In this document: positions 36,101-44,667 of the stretch, piece by piece
Layout: the number at the start of each line of letters is the position of its first letter
How positions within the stretch are numbered: position 1 is the stretch's first letter
DNA from: Spirosoma validum
GTDB taxonomy: Bacteria; Bacteroidota; Bacteroidia; Cytophagales; Spirosomataceae
NCBI RefSeq assembly: GCF_014699035.1
Contig: NZ_JACXAA010000001.1
Location: 434,001 to 498,000 of the forward strand
Direction: 5' to 3'
Length of the DNA: 64,000 nt
Notes under the pieces: model-generated
Database searches by the model: none
What the model saw: only the letters and a program-made list of their open reading frames with translations
Told to the model about the DNA's origin: nothing
Translations under genes and position numbers: made by a program

Positions 36101-36177
36101 GCCGCCATCAGATCAAAGACGGAACGGGTCGAAAAGCCCAGCACCCCGCCGAAATTCTGTTCGATGCTCTAATGTAA
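33142..36177 (+). CDS. FAD-linked and 4Fe-4S two-domain oxidoreductase (GlcD-GlcF fusion, YdiJ/D-2-hydroxyacid dehydrogenase type)
   Basis: 1011 residues, the usual length of YdiJ-like fusions. The N-terminal half is a PCMH-type FAD-binding domain (RAAGTSLAGQ at 76, GNNSCGLHSIIWGTTRDHLL) with FAD oxidase C-terminal motifs (HAGAGEIHVLPLINLKS; GEHGDGRLRGE). The C-terminal half has two cysteine clusters for 4Fe-4S centres (from Cys594: CSGSGDC...CPSY; from Cys656: CLSCKACKAECP) and CCG-type segments (HGHCHQKAL; GCCGMAGSFGYEEEHYD). Substrates of relatives are D-lactate or D-2-hydroxyglutarate; the exact one is not known here. Residues about 249-276 are a low-complexity insert (WEEREEGEEREESISPPRPF) made by an in-frame hairpin sequence. 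Confidence 0.92.
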   Translation: MFLLTQKPPFANLISSFEGDLYFDDSPEHTAQRILYATDASVYQEMPIAVALPKSVTDIKRLLRFAQQYGLGLIPRAAGTSLAGQVVGSGIVVDISKYFGQTLELNADERWVRVQPGVIRDDLNAFLKPHGLLFGPETSTASRAMIGGMIGNNSCGLHSIIWGTTRDHLLEVRTVLSDGAEVTFGPLTPEQFDAKCRGENVVSPLEQRLYVQFRDWLSKPDIQQHIREGYPKPTVTRRNTGYALDALLKFWEEREEGEEREESISPPRPFLPSSPLFNFAHLIAGSEGTLCFITEAKLNLLPLPPKETALVCAHFPTIRQSLEANLVALAHQCSASELVDDYILQLTKTNIEQLKNRHFVEGDPKAILMVEFFDETAEGVAQKAKSFVDELKAKGLGYAYPILFDEDTKKPWALRKAGLSIMYNIPGDEKPANVIEDTAVDVHDLPDYIDELDQMAWEQHGLKLEYSAHAGAGEIHVLPLINLKSSQGRANFRALLMDTAQLVKKYGGSLSGEHGDGRLRGECIAFMLGPENYQLCKEVKALWDPHNTFNPGKVVDTPPMNESLRSEADVVIPQPKTVFDFSKDGGLLELAEKCSGSGDCRKTEISGGTMCPSYMATRRERDTTRARANILRHFYSNQSAPSEHDYEAVKDVLDLCLSCKACKAECPSSVDMAKMKAEFTQQRYREKGIPLRAKLVGNFTKLMSLASIAPWAYNGIYGSSALRQLANRTVGFHPKRSMPELASTTLRQWFKTYRSQLSSSPPSYPSEHQPGSVLLFCDEFTNYNDVAVGQKAVQLLDRLGYVVTMPKHVESGRTYLSKGLVDEAKKLAIRNVTLLKNLVTDETPLIGLEPSAILTFRDEYPDLVPDELKADALRIAKNVFLFEEWLSNEVDAGRIDRSLFTSEAQLVKVHGHCHQKALSSMIPVKKVLSLPKNYTVQLIPSGCCGMAGSFGYEEEHYDLSMQIGELVLFPAVRNAEDAIISAAGTSCRHQIKDGTGRKAQHPAEILFDALM
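33903..33963. repeat. Polypurine/polypyrimidine hairpin inserted in frame inside the oxidoreductase gene
   Basis: The left arm 33903-33929 (GGAGGAAGGGGAAGAAAGGG...) pairs with 33941-33963, with a few mismatches. The left arm matches 24 of 28 bases of the intergenic repeat arm at 7621-7649; the right arms are also alike (shared words CGTCCCT and TTCCTCC). It encodes a Glu-rich then Pro/Ser-rich peptide between GYALDALLKF and FNFAHLIAGSEGTL, two segments that lie close together in relatives. The reading frame is kept. Confidence 0.8.
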
Positions 36178-36305
36178 CACGGTTTGTATACCCACAATCT
36201 GTTTGTCGTTGTGATGAGTTATGGCTTTCCTGCGCCGTTACTCACTGGAAAAAACCTTTTCGTCTGCCAGTGGTTTTCCATATACCTTAAAACATTCACA
36301 GTATC

Positions 36306-37340
36306 ATGGAAAACTCAAATTCATCAGCCCTTAGCGACGGATCACAACAGGCCGATTTGGTCTCGAACGAAAATGCCGAAACCAAATTCGGTGCCGACCA
36401 GGGTGAAACAAATATGGTTAAACTCGTTGATGGTAAACTGACTCCGATTGGTGATACAGAAGACGATGTTATGGACGAGCAACTTCGCAATCGATACAGC
36501 TCCGATGAAGAGCGTAGCTTACAGGGCGATCAGCAACGGACCAAAACGTATGAAAATTCCGATTCAGCCTTGCAGGTTGGTGCCGAGTTCGACAACAAAA
36601 ATATTCCAGAAGACCCTATTGCCGTAGCCGACATTACGGGAAATCCGGACGCAGGAGCAACCGTGAACACCGGTTTACCATCGGAAGATGAGACGGACGA
36701 GAAAACGCCGACTAATTCGTTTGGTAACTGGCAGTTTATAGGTGGTGGTCAACCTATGGGCGATATGATTCCGCCTACGCCCGGCACGCCTGACCCAATG
36801 CAACCGGTACCGGGGATTCCCGAGACGCCACCAACACCCCCAACGCCCGGCCCTGAAATTCCGGATCTACCGGGTACGCCAAGACCAGCGGTACCTGAAA
36901 TTCCGGACATGCCGGATACGCCTAAGCCAGCGGTGCCTGATATTCAGAATGCTGCCATTACGTACACGGCGTCGGCACAAGGTGTTATTCCAACGAACGG
37001 CCCAAAACCCGGTGATGACGTAGCCCCTACACGCCGTGAAAACTTAGAGCAAGGTGCTAAGGCTAAGCCGGGTACGGAAGAAGGCATGGAAGCCCAGCCT
37101 GACACGGGTGATTCAGCACGTCCATATGACGTAAATGCGAAAGACCCTGCCGAAAATCAGCCAGGTGAGCGGCCGGAAGAAGCACAGGAGATGGAAACGC
37201 AACCTAAGGAAGCACTTGACGAAAGTACGGTTAAAGCCCAGGATATGATCTCGGGGTCTGATCGTTCTGATCAAAAGTCAACGGACGGTCTCGACCGGAA
37301 ATACAATGATCCCGAAGCTGCCCGCGAACTGGCCAGCTAA
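36306..37340 (+). CDS. Disordered acidic, Pro-rich repeat protein, 344 aa
   Basis: The product starts MENSNSSALSDGSQQADLVS and has no signal peptide or membrane segment. Residues about 155-215 are Pro-rich with a repeat of the type PxIPDxPxTPxPAVPEIPDM. The flanks are rich in D, E, Q and N and predicted unstructured (EDDVMDEQLRNRYSSDEERS; AQEMETQPKEALDESTVKAQ). Its composition resembles general stress or desiccation-type hydrophilic proteins, but no family is recognised. The gene is monocistronic, with a strong terminator at 37358. Confidence 0.75.
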   Translation: MENSNSSALSDGSQQADLVSNENAETKFGADQGETNMVKLVDGKLTPIGDTEDDVMDEQLRNRYSSDEERSLQGDQQRTKTYENSDSALQVGAEFDNKNIPEDPIAVADITGNPDAGATVNTGLPSEDETDEKTPTNSFGNWQFIGGGQPMGDMIPPTPGTPDPMQPVPGIPETPPTPPTPGPEIPDLPGTPRPAVPEIPDMPDTPKPAVPDIQNAAITYTASAQGVIPTNGPKPGDDVAPTRRENLEQGAKAKPGTEEGMEAQPDTGDSARPYDVNAKDPAENQPGERPEEAQEMETQPKEALDESTVKAQDMISGSDRSDQKSTDGLDRKYNDPEAARELAS

Positions 37341-37357
37341 CTCATATAAATTAAGTT

Positions 37358-37408
37358 ACGTAACGCGGTTGAAACAGAGCAAGAACTCCTGTTTCAACCG
37401 CGTTACGT
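37358..37408 (+). terminator. Rho-independent terminator
   Basis: Perfect 20-bp arms (37358-37377 and 37389-37408) with an 11-nt loop are followed by TTTTTT. It closes the disordered-protein gene. Confidence 0.9.
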
Positions 37409-37442
37409 TTTTTTCTACATTTAACCTAAAATTCTAAACTAC

Positions 37443-38123
37443 ATGAAAAAGTTAATTCTTCCCTGCTTACTGGTTAGTGCACTCGCATTGGCGGCTCCTC
37501 CGAAATGGACTTCGCTTTTTGATGGGAAAACAATAAAAGGCTGGCATAGCTATCATAAAGATGGGGTTGTTGGCTGGTACGTCGAAGATGGTGCCCTAAC
37601 GCCCGACGGCACCGGGGGCGATCTGGTGACGGACAAAGAATACGAAAACTTTGAGCTGGAATTTGAATTCAAAATCCCCAAAGGCAGCAATAGCGGTGTT
37701 GTCTATAAAATAATCGACAGCCCCGACCTCAAATCAACGTATATGTCGGGCCCAGAATATCAGGTAATTGACGACAAAGGTTATTTAGACAGCGAAGGCA
37801 AGCCTTATAAGCTGAAAGACACGCAAATGACCGGCGCTAATTATGATATGATACCTCCGTCGGATTTTTCGATTGCAAAAACCCCCGGCGAGTGGAATAA
37901 AGGACGTATCGTCGTGAATAAAAATCATATAGAGCACTTCCTGAACGGTAAAAAAGTCGTCGATTATCAATACGGTTCTGACGATTGGAAAGCGATGGTT
38001 GCTAAAAGCAAGTTTGCGAACTGGGCCTATGCAACGCCCCATGCCAAAGGCAAAATTGCACTCCAAAATCACAGTCCGAAAGAACGAGTCTGGTACCGAA
38101 ACATCCAGATTCGGGAATTATAA
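37443..38123 (+). CDS. DUF1080 (3-keto-disaccharide hydrolase-type, LamG-like) secreted protein
   Basis: 226 residues. The signal peptide is MKKLILPCLLVSALALA. The domain shows the DUF1080 pattern WTSLFDGKTIKGWHSYHKDG, WYVEDGALTPDGTGGDLVTD, ENFELEFEFKIPKGSNSGV, SGPEYQVIDDKGY and the end ALQNHSPKERVWYRNIQIRE. Relatives are periplasmic and some act on 3-keto-glycosides. The length fits a single-domain member. It lies between two terminators, so it is transcribed alone. Confidence 0.9.
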   Translation: MKKLILPCLLVSALALAAPPKWTSLFDGKTIKGWHSYHKDGVVGWYVEDGALTPDGTGGDLVTDKEYENFELEFEFKIPKGSNSGVVYKIIDSPDLKSTYMSGPEYQVIDDKGYLDSEGKPYKLKDTQMTGANYDMIPPSDFSIAKTPGEWNKGRIVVNKNHIEHFLNGKKVVDYQYGSDDWKAMVAKSKFANWAYATPHAKGKIALQNHSPKERVWYRNIQIREL

Positions 38124-38136
38124 GTGTAACAATCTT

Positions 38137-38176
38137 AAAAAAGGCCGCTGGTATCCATTTACCAGCGGCCTTTTTT
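38137..38176 (+). terminator. Rho-independent terminator
   Basis: GGCCGCTGGTA at 38143-38153 pairs with TACCAGCGGCC and is flanked by A6 and T6. It closes the DUF1080 gene and could work in both directions. Confidence 0.9.
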
Positions 38177-38549
38177 AGTGCCCAACTTTTACAGTTAATC
38201 GCTATCCTCTCAACTACTTACTGAGCCAAAAACGGATTGAACGTCCTACCTACAATTACTAAACAGCGTATTGTTCAACTATATATCACATAGTCAATAG
38301 TGACTATTGTTATTCAAAATTTTATATACACTATTTCAATATTTCAATGTATTAAATATCACATTATAGATATTTTGCCAATATTTATTTTGATTATTTA
38401 TATAATTTTAGAATATAATTTTACCAATAGAGATATGCCTATTAAATTAGCGTTAAAGTGCTTAACAACACCGTAGAATCTATGGCTACTTCGTTGTAAT
38501 CGCTCCTTTAAAATCTTCGTCTACTTGTTTTCTTAACCACTTATTAGCA
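38177..38549. other. AT-rich intergenic region before the SusC gene
   Basis: This 373-bp gap is strikingly AT-rich from about 38270 to 38450 compared with the flanking coding DNA. It contains runs such as TTTTATATACACTATTTC and a small dyad (AATAGTGACTATT). No frame of note exists. It probably holds the promoter and regulatory sites of the susCD operon; I could not place a convincing -33/-7 pair. Confidence 0.5.
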
Positions 38550-41500
38550 ATGAGAGAATTTTTTACGCGATGCTGTCTAGTCGCTTTCCTACTGCTTAGT
38601 GTAGTTGGCTTTGCGCAGGACAAAACGTTAAAAGGTCGTGTGACTTCCAAGTCGGATGGTTCTGGCCTGCCGGGTGCAAACGTTCTGATTAAAGGTACTG
38701 ACCGCGGTAGTACTACAAATGCCAATGGAGAGTTTACGCTAAGCGCTCCCAACAATGCCGTTCTGGTTGTTTCCTACATCGGTTACAAGCCAATGGAAAT
38801 GGCTGTCGGTACAAAGTCGTTCATTGATTTATTGCTGGAAGAAGACGCTTCGAACCTGAACGAAGTTGTCGTTACGGCGCTGGGTATCACACGCGAAAAG
38901 AAAGCGCTGGGCTACGCAGTGCAGGAAGTAAGCGGTAAACAATTGACTCAGGCACGCGAGACAAACCTTGTTAATGCACTGGCGGGACGTATCGCTGGAG
39001 TGCAGGTTACCGGATCGAATGGTGCACCGGGAGCCTCCTCGCGGATGCTGATTCGGGGAGCCAGTTCAATCGGCAGCAACAACCAGCCGCTGTTTGTAGT
39101 CGATGGCGTACCTATTGACAACAGCAACATCGGTTCCGGTACGTCGGTAGACTATGGCAACGGAGCGGCTTCCATCAACCCCGACGACATTGAGAATGTC
39201 AGTGTACTGAAAGGACCCAGCGCAGCTGCTTTGTATGGTTCAAGGGGAGCCAACGGAGTTGTTCTGGTTACGCTTAAGAGTGGTAAAGGATCGAAAGGTA
39301 TTGGTGTAGCTGTCAATTCGAATACGACCTTCGACACGCCTTTCCGGCAACCTTCCTGGCAGAATGAGTATGGCCAGGGTGGCAAAGGCCAGTTCAAATA
39401 CGTCGATGGTCGGGGCGGTGGTATCAACGATGGCGTGGATGAAAGCTGGGGACCCAGACTGGACGGACGGTTGATCGAACAATTCGACTCGCCCGTTGTC
39501 AATGGTGTTCGTCAGGCTACGCCCTGGATCGCTCATCCTGATAATGTTAACCAATTCTACCAGACGGGTCGTACCCTAACCAATAACGTATCCTTAACCG
39601 GCGGTAACGAAAAAGGTGATTTTCGGCTGTCGTTCACGGAGTTGAACCAGACGGGTATTCTGCCAAACACCGACTACAAACGGCGGACCATTGCGCTGAA
39701 TGCTGGCTGGAACCTGACCGACAAACTCAGCATCCGGGCAACCGGAAACTACGTGAAAGACGGCAGCGACAACCGCACGAACTGGGGTCTTTATTTTATC
39801 TGGTTCGGTCGGCAGGTGGACATGGAGCAGTTGAAGAACTATCAGGCTCCAGGCAGTATTTATCAGCGTAACTGGAACGATAATTACTGGACGAATCCGT
39901 ATTATCAGCTTAACGTCAGTGCGCGGGAAAACGCGAAAGACCGGCTATACGGTAATTTATCCGCAACGTACCGCTTCACGCCCTGGCTGAGCTTAACGGC
40001 CCGTTCGGGTACGGATTTCTACCAGGATCGGCGTAAGACCAAAAATGCGGCCAGAACCTCGAATCTCTACGACAGTTACAACGAAGACCTGATCTTCGTA
40101 CAGGAATCCAACAGTGATTTCCTCTTAAACGCCACGCATAAATTTGGCAACTTCGACGTAACGGCTAACGTAGGCGGCAACCTACGGACGAATTACACGC
40201 AACGCAACTACACAGGTGCCACCGAGCTAGCCATCCCACGCGTATGGAACATTGGTAACTCGCGCCAGCGCCCCGAGACGACGAACACGGCCTATACAAA
40301 GAAGGCGATCAACAGCTTGTACGCTTCATCGAACATCGGTTTTAACAACTATCTGTTCCTGGATCTGACCGTGCGGAATGACTGGTCCAGTACGCTACCC
40401 GTTGACAACAACTCGTACTTCTATCCCTCAGCGGCCCTGAGCGCGGTGTTGACCGATATGTTCAACGTGAATTCGCCGACTTTATCGTTTGCGAAAGTAC
40501 GGGCTGGTGTGGCCCGCGTGGGTAATGACACGGATCCCTACAACCTGCTTCAGACCTACTCGTACGCAGATGCCTGGGGATCGCTGCCTTCGCTGGCCGA
40601 GGGTAATGCCATCCTGAACGCTGCCCTGAAGCCTGAACTGACGGATTCGTACGAAGTGGGAGCCGAAGTAAAATTGTGGCACAACCGGGTTGGCCTTGAT
40701 GTGACGTACTATAGCAAGGAATCCTCCAACCAGATTCTGAGCGTAAACGTTTCCAACGCCACTGGTTTCTCTTCGAAATGGCTGAACGCAGGTCGAATCC
40801 AGAACCGGGGCGTCGAAATACAGTTGACAGGCTCGCCGGTGAAAACGAGTAGATTCCAGTGGGATGTCACTCTGAACTGGGCTCGTAACCAGAACAAAGT
40901 TGTTGAGCTGGCCGATGGGTTAGATACGTACACATTAGGCACCGTACGAGGCATGACTGTTGAAGCCCGTAAAGGTCAACCCTATGGTACGTTCTTTGGC
41001 CAAGGCTTCCTGCGCGACCCATCAGGCAACATCGTCTATGACAACAGTGGCTATCCCCGTATCGACCCTACACGCCGGATACTGGGCAATTTTACGCCCA
41101 GATGGATTGGTGGCATCCAGAACACGTTCACCTACAAAAACCTCTCGCTCAGTACGTTAATTGATGCTAAAGCGGGTGGAGACATCTTCTCGCAAACGAT
41201 CAACATCGGTCGGTATACGGGGGTTCTGGCCGAAACCACGCTTGGCCGTGAAACCGGTATTGTTGGCGCAGGGGTTGTAAACACAGGAACGGCGGAGAAT
41301 CCGGTCTACACGCCGAACACCAAAAACATCTCGTCGGAAGAGTGGCACCACAAATACTACCTGCTAACCAACAACGAAGAAACAATCTTCGACGGAAGCT
41401 ATGTAAAACTGCGCGAAGTGCGGATGACGTATCGCCTGCCGGGTAAAGTATTCTCTCGCCTGCCTTTCCGCGACATTACCATTTCGGCAGTTGGTCGGAA

Positions 41501-41639
41501 CCTGGCACTCCTCTACAGCAAGATTCCGCACATCGATCCGGAAACAAGCTACTACAACGATGGCAATCTACAGGGCATCGAAAACGGGCAGATCCCGACA
41601 ACACGTTCGATTGGTTTCAACGTCAGCTTTAATCTTTAA
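38550..41639 (+). CDS. SusC/RagA-family TonB-dependent outer-membrane receptor
   Basis: 1029 residues. The signal peptide ends at VGFAQ (about 24). A carboxypeptidase-like D2 domain follows (LKGRVTSKSDGSGLPGANVL, GYKPMEM). Then come the TonB-box-type stretch and plug (LNEVVVTALGITREKKALGY; GVQVTGSNGAPGASSRMLIR; PLFVVDGVPIDNS; ISVLKGPSAAALYGSRGANG-like segment), and a beta-barrel ending FNVSFNL. It imports oligomers across the outer membrane with the SusD partner encoded next. The neighbouring dipeptidase suggests peptides as substrate; that is inference. Confidence 0.95.
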   Translation: MREFFTRCCLVAFLLLSVVGFAQDKTLKGRVTSKSDGSGLPGANVLIKGTDRGSTTNANGEFTLSAPNNAVLVVSYIGYKPMEMAVGTKSFIDLLLEEDASNLNEVVVTALGITREKKALGYAVQEVSGKQLTQARETNLVNALAGRIAGVQVTGSNGAPGASSRMLIRGASSIGSNNQPLFVVDGVPIDNSNIGSGTSVDYGNGAASINPDDIENVSVLKGPSAAALYGSRGANGVVLVTLKSGKGSKGIGVAVNSNTTFDTPFRQPSWQNEYGQGGKGQFKYVDGRGGGINDGVDESWGPRLDGRLIEQFDSPVVNGVRQATPWIAHPDNVNQFYQTGRTLTNNVSLTGGNEKGDFRLSFTELNQTGILPNTDYKRRTIALNAGWNLTDKLSIRATGNYVKDGSDNRTNWGLYFIWFGRQVDMEQLKNYQAPGSIYQRNWNDNYWTNPYYQLNVSARENAKDRLYGNLSATYRFTPWLSLTARSGTDFYQDRRKTKNAARTSNLYDSYNEDLIFVQESNSDFLLNATHKFGNFDVTANVGGNLRTNYTQRNYTGATELAIPRVWNIGNSRQRPETTNTAYTKKAINSLYASSNIGFNNYLFLDLTVRNDWSSTLPVDNNSYFYPSAALSAVLTDMFNVNSPTLSFAKVRAGVARVGNDTDPYNLLQTYSYADAWGSLPSLAEGNAILNAALKPELTDSYEVGAEVKLWHNRVGLDVTYYSKESSNQILSVNVSNATGFSSKWLNAGRIQNRGVEIQLTGSPVKTSRFQWDVTLNWARNQNKVVELADGLDTYTLGTVRGMTVEARKGQPYGTFFGQGFLRDPSGNIVYDNSGYPRIDPTRRILGNFTPRWIGGIQNTFTYKNLSLSTLIDAKAGGDIFSQTINIGRYTGVLAETTLGRETGIVGAGVVNTGTAENPVYTPNTKNISSEEWHHKYYLLTNNEETIFDGSYVKLREVRMTYRLPGKVFSRLPFRDITISAVGRNLALLYSKIPHIDPETSYYNDGNLQGIENGQIPTTRSIGFNVSFNL

Positions 41640-41652
41640 TTATCTCAGGCAA

Positions 41653-41690
41653 GTATCAGGAGCTTACCAGATGGTATAGGCTTCTGATAC
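41653..41690 (+). other. Imperfect hairpin between susC-like and susD-like genes
   Basis: GTATCAGGAGCTTACC (41653-41668) pairs imperfectly with 41673-41690. It lies in the 75-bp spacer, without a T-run. Such hairpins can lower expression of one gene relative to the other, but here that is only a possibility. Confidence 0.4.
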
Positions 41691-41714
41691 GTCTATAGCT
41701 AATCAAACCGAACT

Positions 41715-43175
41715 ATGCACTCTATTTTTTATTCGTTCCGACATAAAATTGCCCTGGCCTGTTTACTCTTCGGAATGACGGCCTGTACCGGTGAGTTCGC
41801 CGAAATCAATACGAACCCAAATACGCCGACCATGGCATCGGCGGATCTGTTCATGCCGCATGGTATCCAGACGGCGGTCAATGCTTATTGGGGCGGGTCG
41901 CTGGGAATGGACGTGGGCGACGGCTTTTCGCAGCACTGGGCGCGGATTCAATACACCGATATCGACCAATATACCGTCACGAACGACGTAGCCAACACTG
42001 CCTGGCAAAACCTCTATATTGAATCCATGGCGGACTATCAGCGGATTTACAAGATCGGCAAGGAGACGGGTAATACAAATTATCAGGCAGTCGCTGTCAT
42101 CATGCGGTCGTTTGCTTTTTCCGTACTGGCGGATGTCTACGGAGATATTCCATACAAGCAGGCTGTTCAGGGGCTGGAAGGCATGTTACAGCCAAAATAC
42201 GATGCCCAGAAAGACGTTTATGCGGGCTTAGTAGCGGAACTGAAAGCAGCTGGCGAACTGATCGACGTAGCCGACAAGTCAAAGGTTATTGGGGGGGACA
42301 TTCTGCTAAATGGTGATCTGACGAAATGGCGCAAGTTTGCCAATTCTCTCAGTCTGCGAATTCTGAACCGCATGCTGGGAAAAACGGATGCACCTATCGA
42401 TGTTAAAACAGAGATCGAGCGAATCCTGAAAGACCCCACAAAATACCCTGTGCTGGCATCCAACACCGATAATGTTCAACTGGTTTATTTGTCGGCCGCA
42501 CCAAGCAATAACCCCATCAACGAGAACCGCAAAACGCGTGATGATCACCGTATAGGCGCTACGTTGGTGAACAAGCTGAAGACGCTTAGTGATACTCGTC
42601 TACCGGTATACGCGAATCTGCCTGCCGATGGTGGTGATTACAAAGGCGTACCCAACGGATTGTCGGCTTCGGACGCCAATTCACTGGGCTTGTCCAAAAC
42701 GTCGAAAGTAGGTAACTATTTCGTCGCTGCTACAGCACCGGGCGTCCTCATGAGCTATGCAGAGTTGCTATTTATCAAAGCTGAATTTGCTTATAAAGGT
42801 ATTACGGCGGCTGGCGACGTAGCGACTAACTATACCGACGCCATCAAAGCGTCTCATACCCAATATGGGTTAACGGCGGCAGCGTCTTACCTGACCGCCA
42901 ATGCACTGAAAACGGGCACCGACGGGTATACCCAAATCATGGAGCAGAAGTGGATTGCCCTTTACGGTCAGGGAGTAGAAGCCTGGACCGAATACCGCCG
43001 GACGGGTATTCCAGCCCTGCAGCCCGCGGTCATCAATACGAATGGGGGTATTATTCCAACGCGACTACCCTACCCAGGCTCAGAAGAATCCCTGAATTAC
43101 AGCAACTTCAACGAAGCTCTGACTCGGCAAGGTGGCAAAAACGATATGAAATTTAAACTCTGGTTCGCCAAGTAA
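41715..43175 (+). CDS. SusD/RagB-like (SusD_2 type) substrate-binding outer-membrane lipoprotein
   Basis: 486 residues. Lipoprotein signal with Cys24 (CLLFGMTAC). The motif TGEFAEINTNPNTPTMASAD after the Cys is typical of SusD_2 members. TPR-like helices follow (ADYQRIYKIGKETGNTNYQA, IMRSFAFSVLADVYGDIPY). The C-terminal part carries RLPYPGSEESLNYSNFNEAL, also typical. It caps the SusC barrel on the cell surface and captures substrate. The gene is 75 bp behind susC in the same operon. The exact substrate is unknown. Confidence 0.93.
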   Translation: MHSIFYSFRHKIALACLLFGMTACTGEFAEINTNPNTPTMASADLFMPHGIQTAVNAYWGGSLGMDVGDGFSQHWARIQYTDIDQYTVTNDVANTAWQNLYIESMADYQRIYKIGKETGNTNYQAVAVIMRSFAFSVLADVYGDIPYKQAVQGLEGMLQPKYDAQKDVYAGLVAELKAAGELIDVADKSKVIGGDILLNGDLTKWRKFANSLSLRILNRMLGKTDAPIDVKTEIERILKDPTKYPVLASNTDNVQLVYLSAAPSNNPINENRKTRDDHRIGATLVNKLKTLSDTRLPVYANLPADGGDYKGVPNGLSASDANSLGLSKTSKVGNYFVAATAPGVLMSYAELLFIKAEFAYKGITAAGDVATNYTDAIKASHTQYGLTAAASYLTANALKTGTDGYTQIMEQKWIALYGQGVEAWTEYRRTGIPALQPAVINTNGGIIPTRLPYPGSEESLNYSNFNEALTRQGGKNDMKFKLWFAK

Positions 43176-43177
43176 TT

Positions 43178-43267
43178 GTATCACGGACTTCAGTCCGTAT
43201 AGCCGTAGGCTAAATTGAGAGCAACATTCTTTCAGTCTACGACTATACGGACTGAAGTCCGTGATAC
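43178..43267. repeat. 25-bp perfect inverted repeat
   Basis: Arms 43178-43202 and 43243-43267 are perfect reverse complements, with a 40-nt loop. Each arm contains its own dyad ACGGACTTCAGTCCGT. The repeat starts right after the susD stop and ends 19 nt before the dipeptidase start. There is no T-run. It looks like a mobile palindromic repeat rather than a plain terminator. Confidence 0.85.
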
Positions 43268-43286
43268 CTATTTAAACTGTCCCTCG

Positions 43287-44561
43287 ATGAAAAACTGGTT
43301 TTCTACTCCATTACTGACCTGCTTGGCGACCACTACGTTCTTTTCGGTGTCGGCTCAGGATGATAAGGCGCTACTCAAGAAGGCGCACAAGATTCACGAA
43401 AAGGCCTTTACGATCGATACCCACGCCGATACGCCGATGCTGCTGTCACGCGGCAATTTCGACGTAACGAAAGATAATGACCCTCGTACCAGCAATAGCA
43501 AAGTTGATTACCCACGTATGCGTCGGGGTGGTCTGGATGCTATTTTTTGGGCCGTTTATTTGGGTCAGGGACCGCGTACACCCGAAGGCCACGAAACGGC
43601 GAAGAAGAAAGCAATGGGCATTTTTGATGCGATTGACGTAACGCTCAAGAAGACGGCTTCCGAAGCAGCCCTAGCTACAACTCCCGAAGAAGCGTATCAA
43701 ATCAACAAAACCGGCAAGCGTGTTATCTTCCTTGGGGTTGAAAACGGCTATCCGATGGGCCACGACATCACGCTCCTGAAGCAGTTTTACGACAAAGGCG
43801 CCCGCTACATGACGCTCTGTCATTCAAGCAACAACGACATCTGCGATTCATCGACCGATCCGAAAGGGGCCGAGTATCAGGGTTTGAGTCCACTGGGTGA
43901 GCAGGTCGTTGGTGAGATGAATCGATTAGGCATGATGATCGACGTATCGCACGTGTCCGATTCGACGTTTTATGACGTAGTACGATTGTCAAAAGTGCCC
44001 ATTATCGCGTCGCATTCGGGCGCCAAAGCGATCTGTGATCATCCCCGTAATCTGACCGATGATATGCTGAAAGCATTGGCGAAAAACGGGGGCGTCGTTC
44101 AACTGAATCTGTTGAGTGATTACGTCAAAACCATTCCAGCTAGTCCAGAGCGCGAAGCGGCTCAGAAAGCTATGATGGAAAAATGGGGGGTTAAAGATCG
44201 CCGTTCCATGATGGGGGCCATGAGCAAACTCTCGGAAGATGATCAGAAAAAGCTTCGGGAAGAATTCATGGACATCAACAAAAAGTACCCTGTTCAACTA
44301 GCTACCGTGAAAGATGCTGTTGATCACATCGATCATATGGTTAAGCTGATCGGTATTGATCATGTCGGTATGGGCGCTGATTTCGATGGAGGTGGCGCTT
44401 TAGCTGACTGCTTCGATGTCAGTCAGTACGAAAACTTCACCGTTGAATTTTTACGTCGGGGTTATTCAAAAAAAGACATCGAGAAAATCTGGGGAGGTAA
44501 TTTCTTCCGGGTTATGAAAGCTGTCGAAAAAGGCAAGACGACGGAAATAGCTCTTAAATAA
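43287..44561 (+). CDS. Membrane-dipeptidase family (renal dipeptidase, M19) zinc peptidase
   Basis: 424 residues from ATG 43287, where the signal peptide MKNWFSTPLLTCLATTTFFS begins. The frame is open from 43215, but those codons overlap the inverted repeat. Zinc-site motifs are present: HAD with His46 and Asp48 (IDTHADTPM), Glu in FLGVENGYPMG, His in DVSHVSD and IASHSGAKA. The family signature DHVGMGADFDGGG is also seen. It hydrolyses dipeptides, including D-residue ones, in the periplasm. Its position behind susCD suggests it processes imported peptides. Confidence 0.92.
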   Translation: MKNWFSTPLLTCLATTTFFSVSAQDDKALLKKAHKIHEKAFTIDTHADTPMLLSRGNFDVTKDNDPRTSNSKVDYPRMRRGGLDAIFWAVYLGQGPRTPEGHETAKKKAMGIFDAIDVTLKKTASEAALATTPEEAYQINKTGKRVIFLGVENGYPMGHDITLLKQFYDKGARYMTLCHSSNNDICDSSTDPKGAEYQGLSPLGEQVVGEMNRLGMMIDVSHVSDSTFYDVVRLSKVPIIASHSGAKAICDHPRNLTDDMLKALAKNGGVVQLNLLSDYVKTIPASPEREAAQKAMMEKWGVKDRRSMMGAMSKLSEDDQKKLREEFMDINKKYPVQLATVKDAVDHIDHMVKLIGIDHVGMGADFDGGGALADCFDVSQYENFTVEFLRRGYSKKDIEKIWGGNFFRVMKAVEKGKTTEIALK

Positions 44562-44577
44562 CGTTAACAGATCTAAA

Positions 44578-44610
44578 ATCCCGGCTGATGCGCATCAGCC
44601 GGGATTTTTA
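44578..44610 (+). terminator. Rho-independent terminator
   Basis: Perfect 14-bp arms ATCCCGGCTGATGC (44578-44591) and 44592-44605 are followed by TTTTTA. It closes the dipeptidase gene. Confidence 0.9.
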
Positions 44611-44667
44611 TTTTTTAGAGTAGATTTTTTGATAAGATAATTTACTGATTAGCAGACAGTAAGACAT

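Noticed and set aside
43215-43286. Extended N-terminus of the dipeptidase
   Set aside because: The codons fall in the inverted repeat; the signal peptide begins at ATG 43287.
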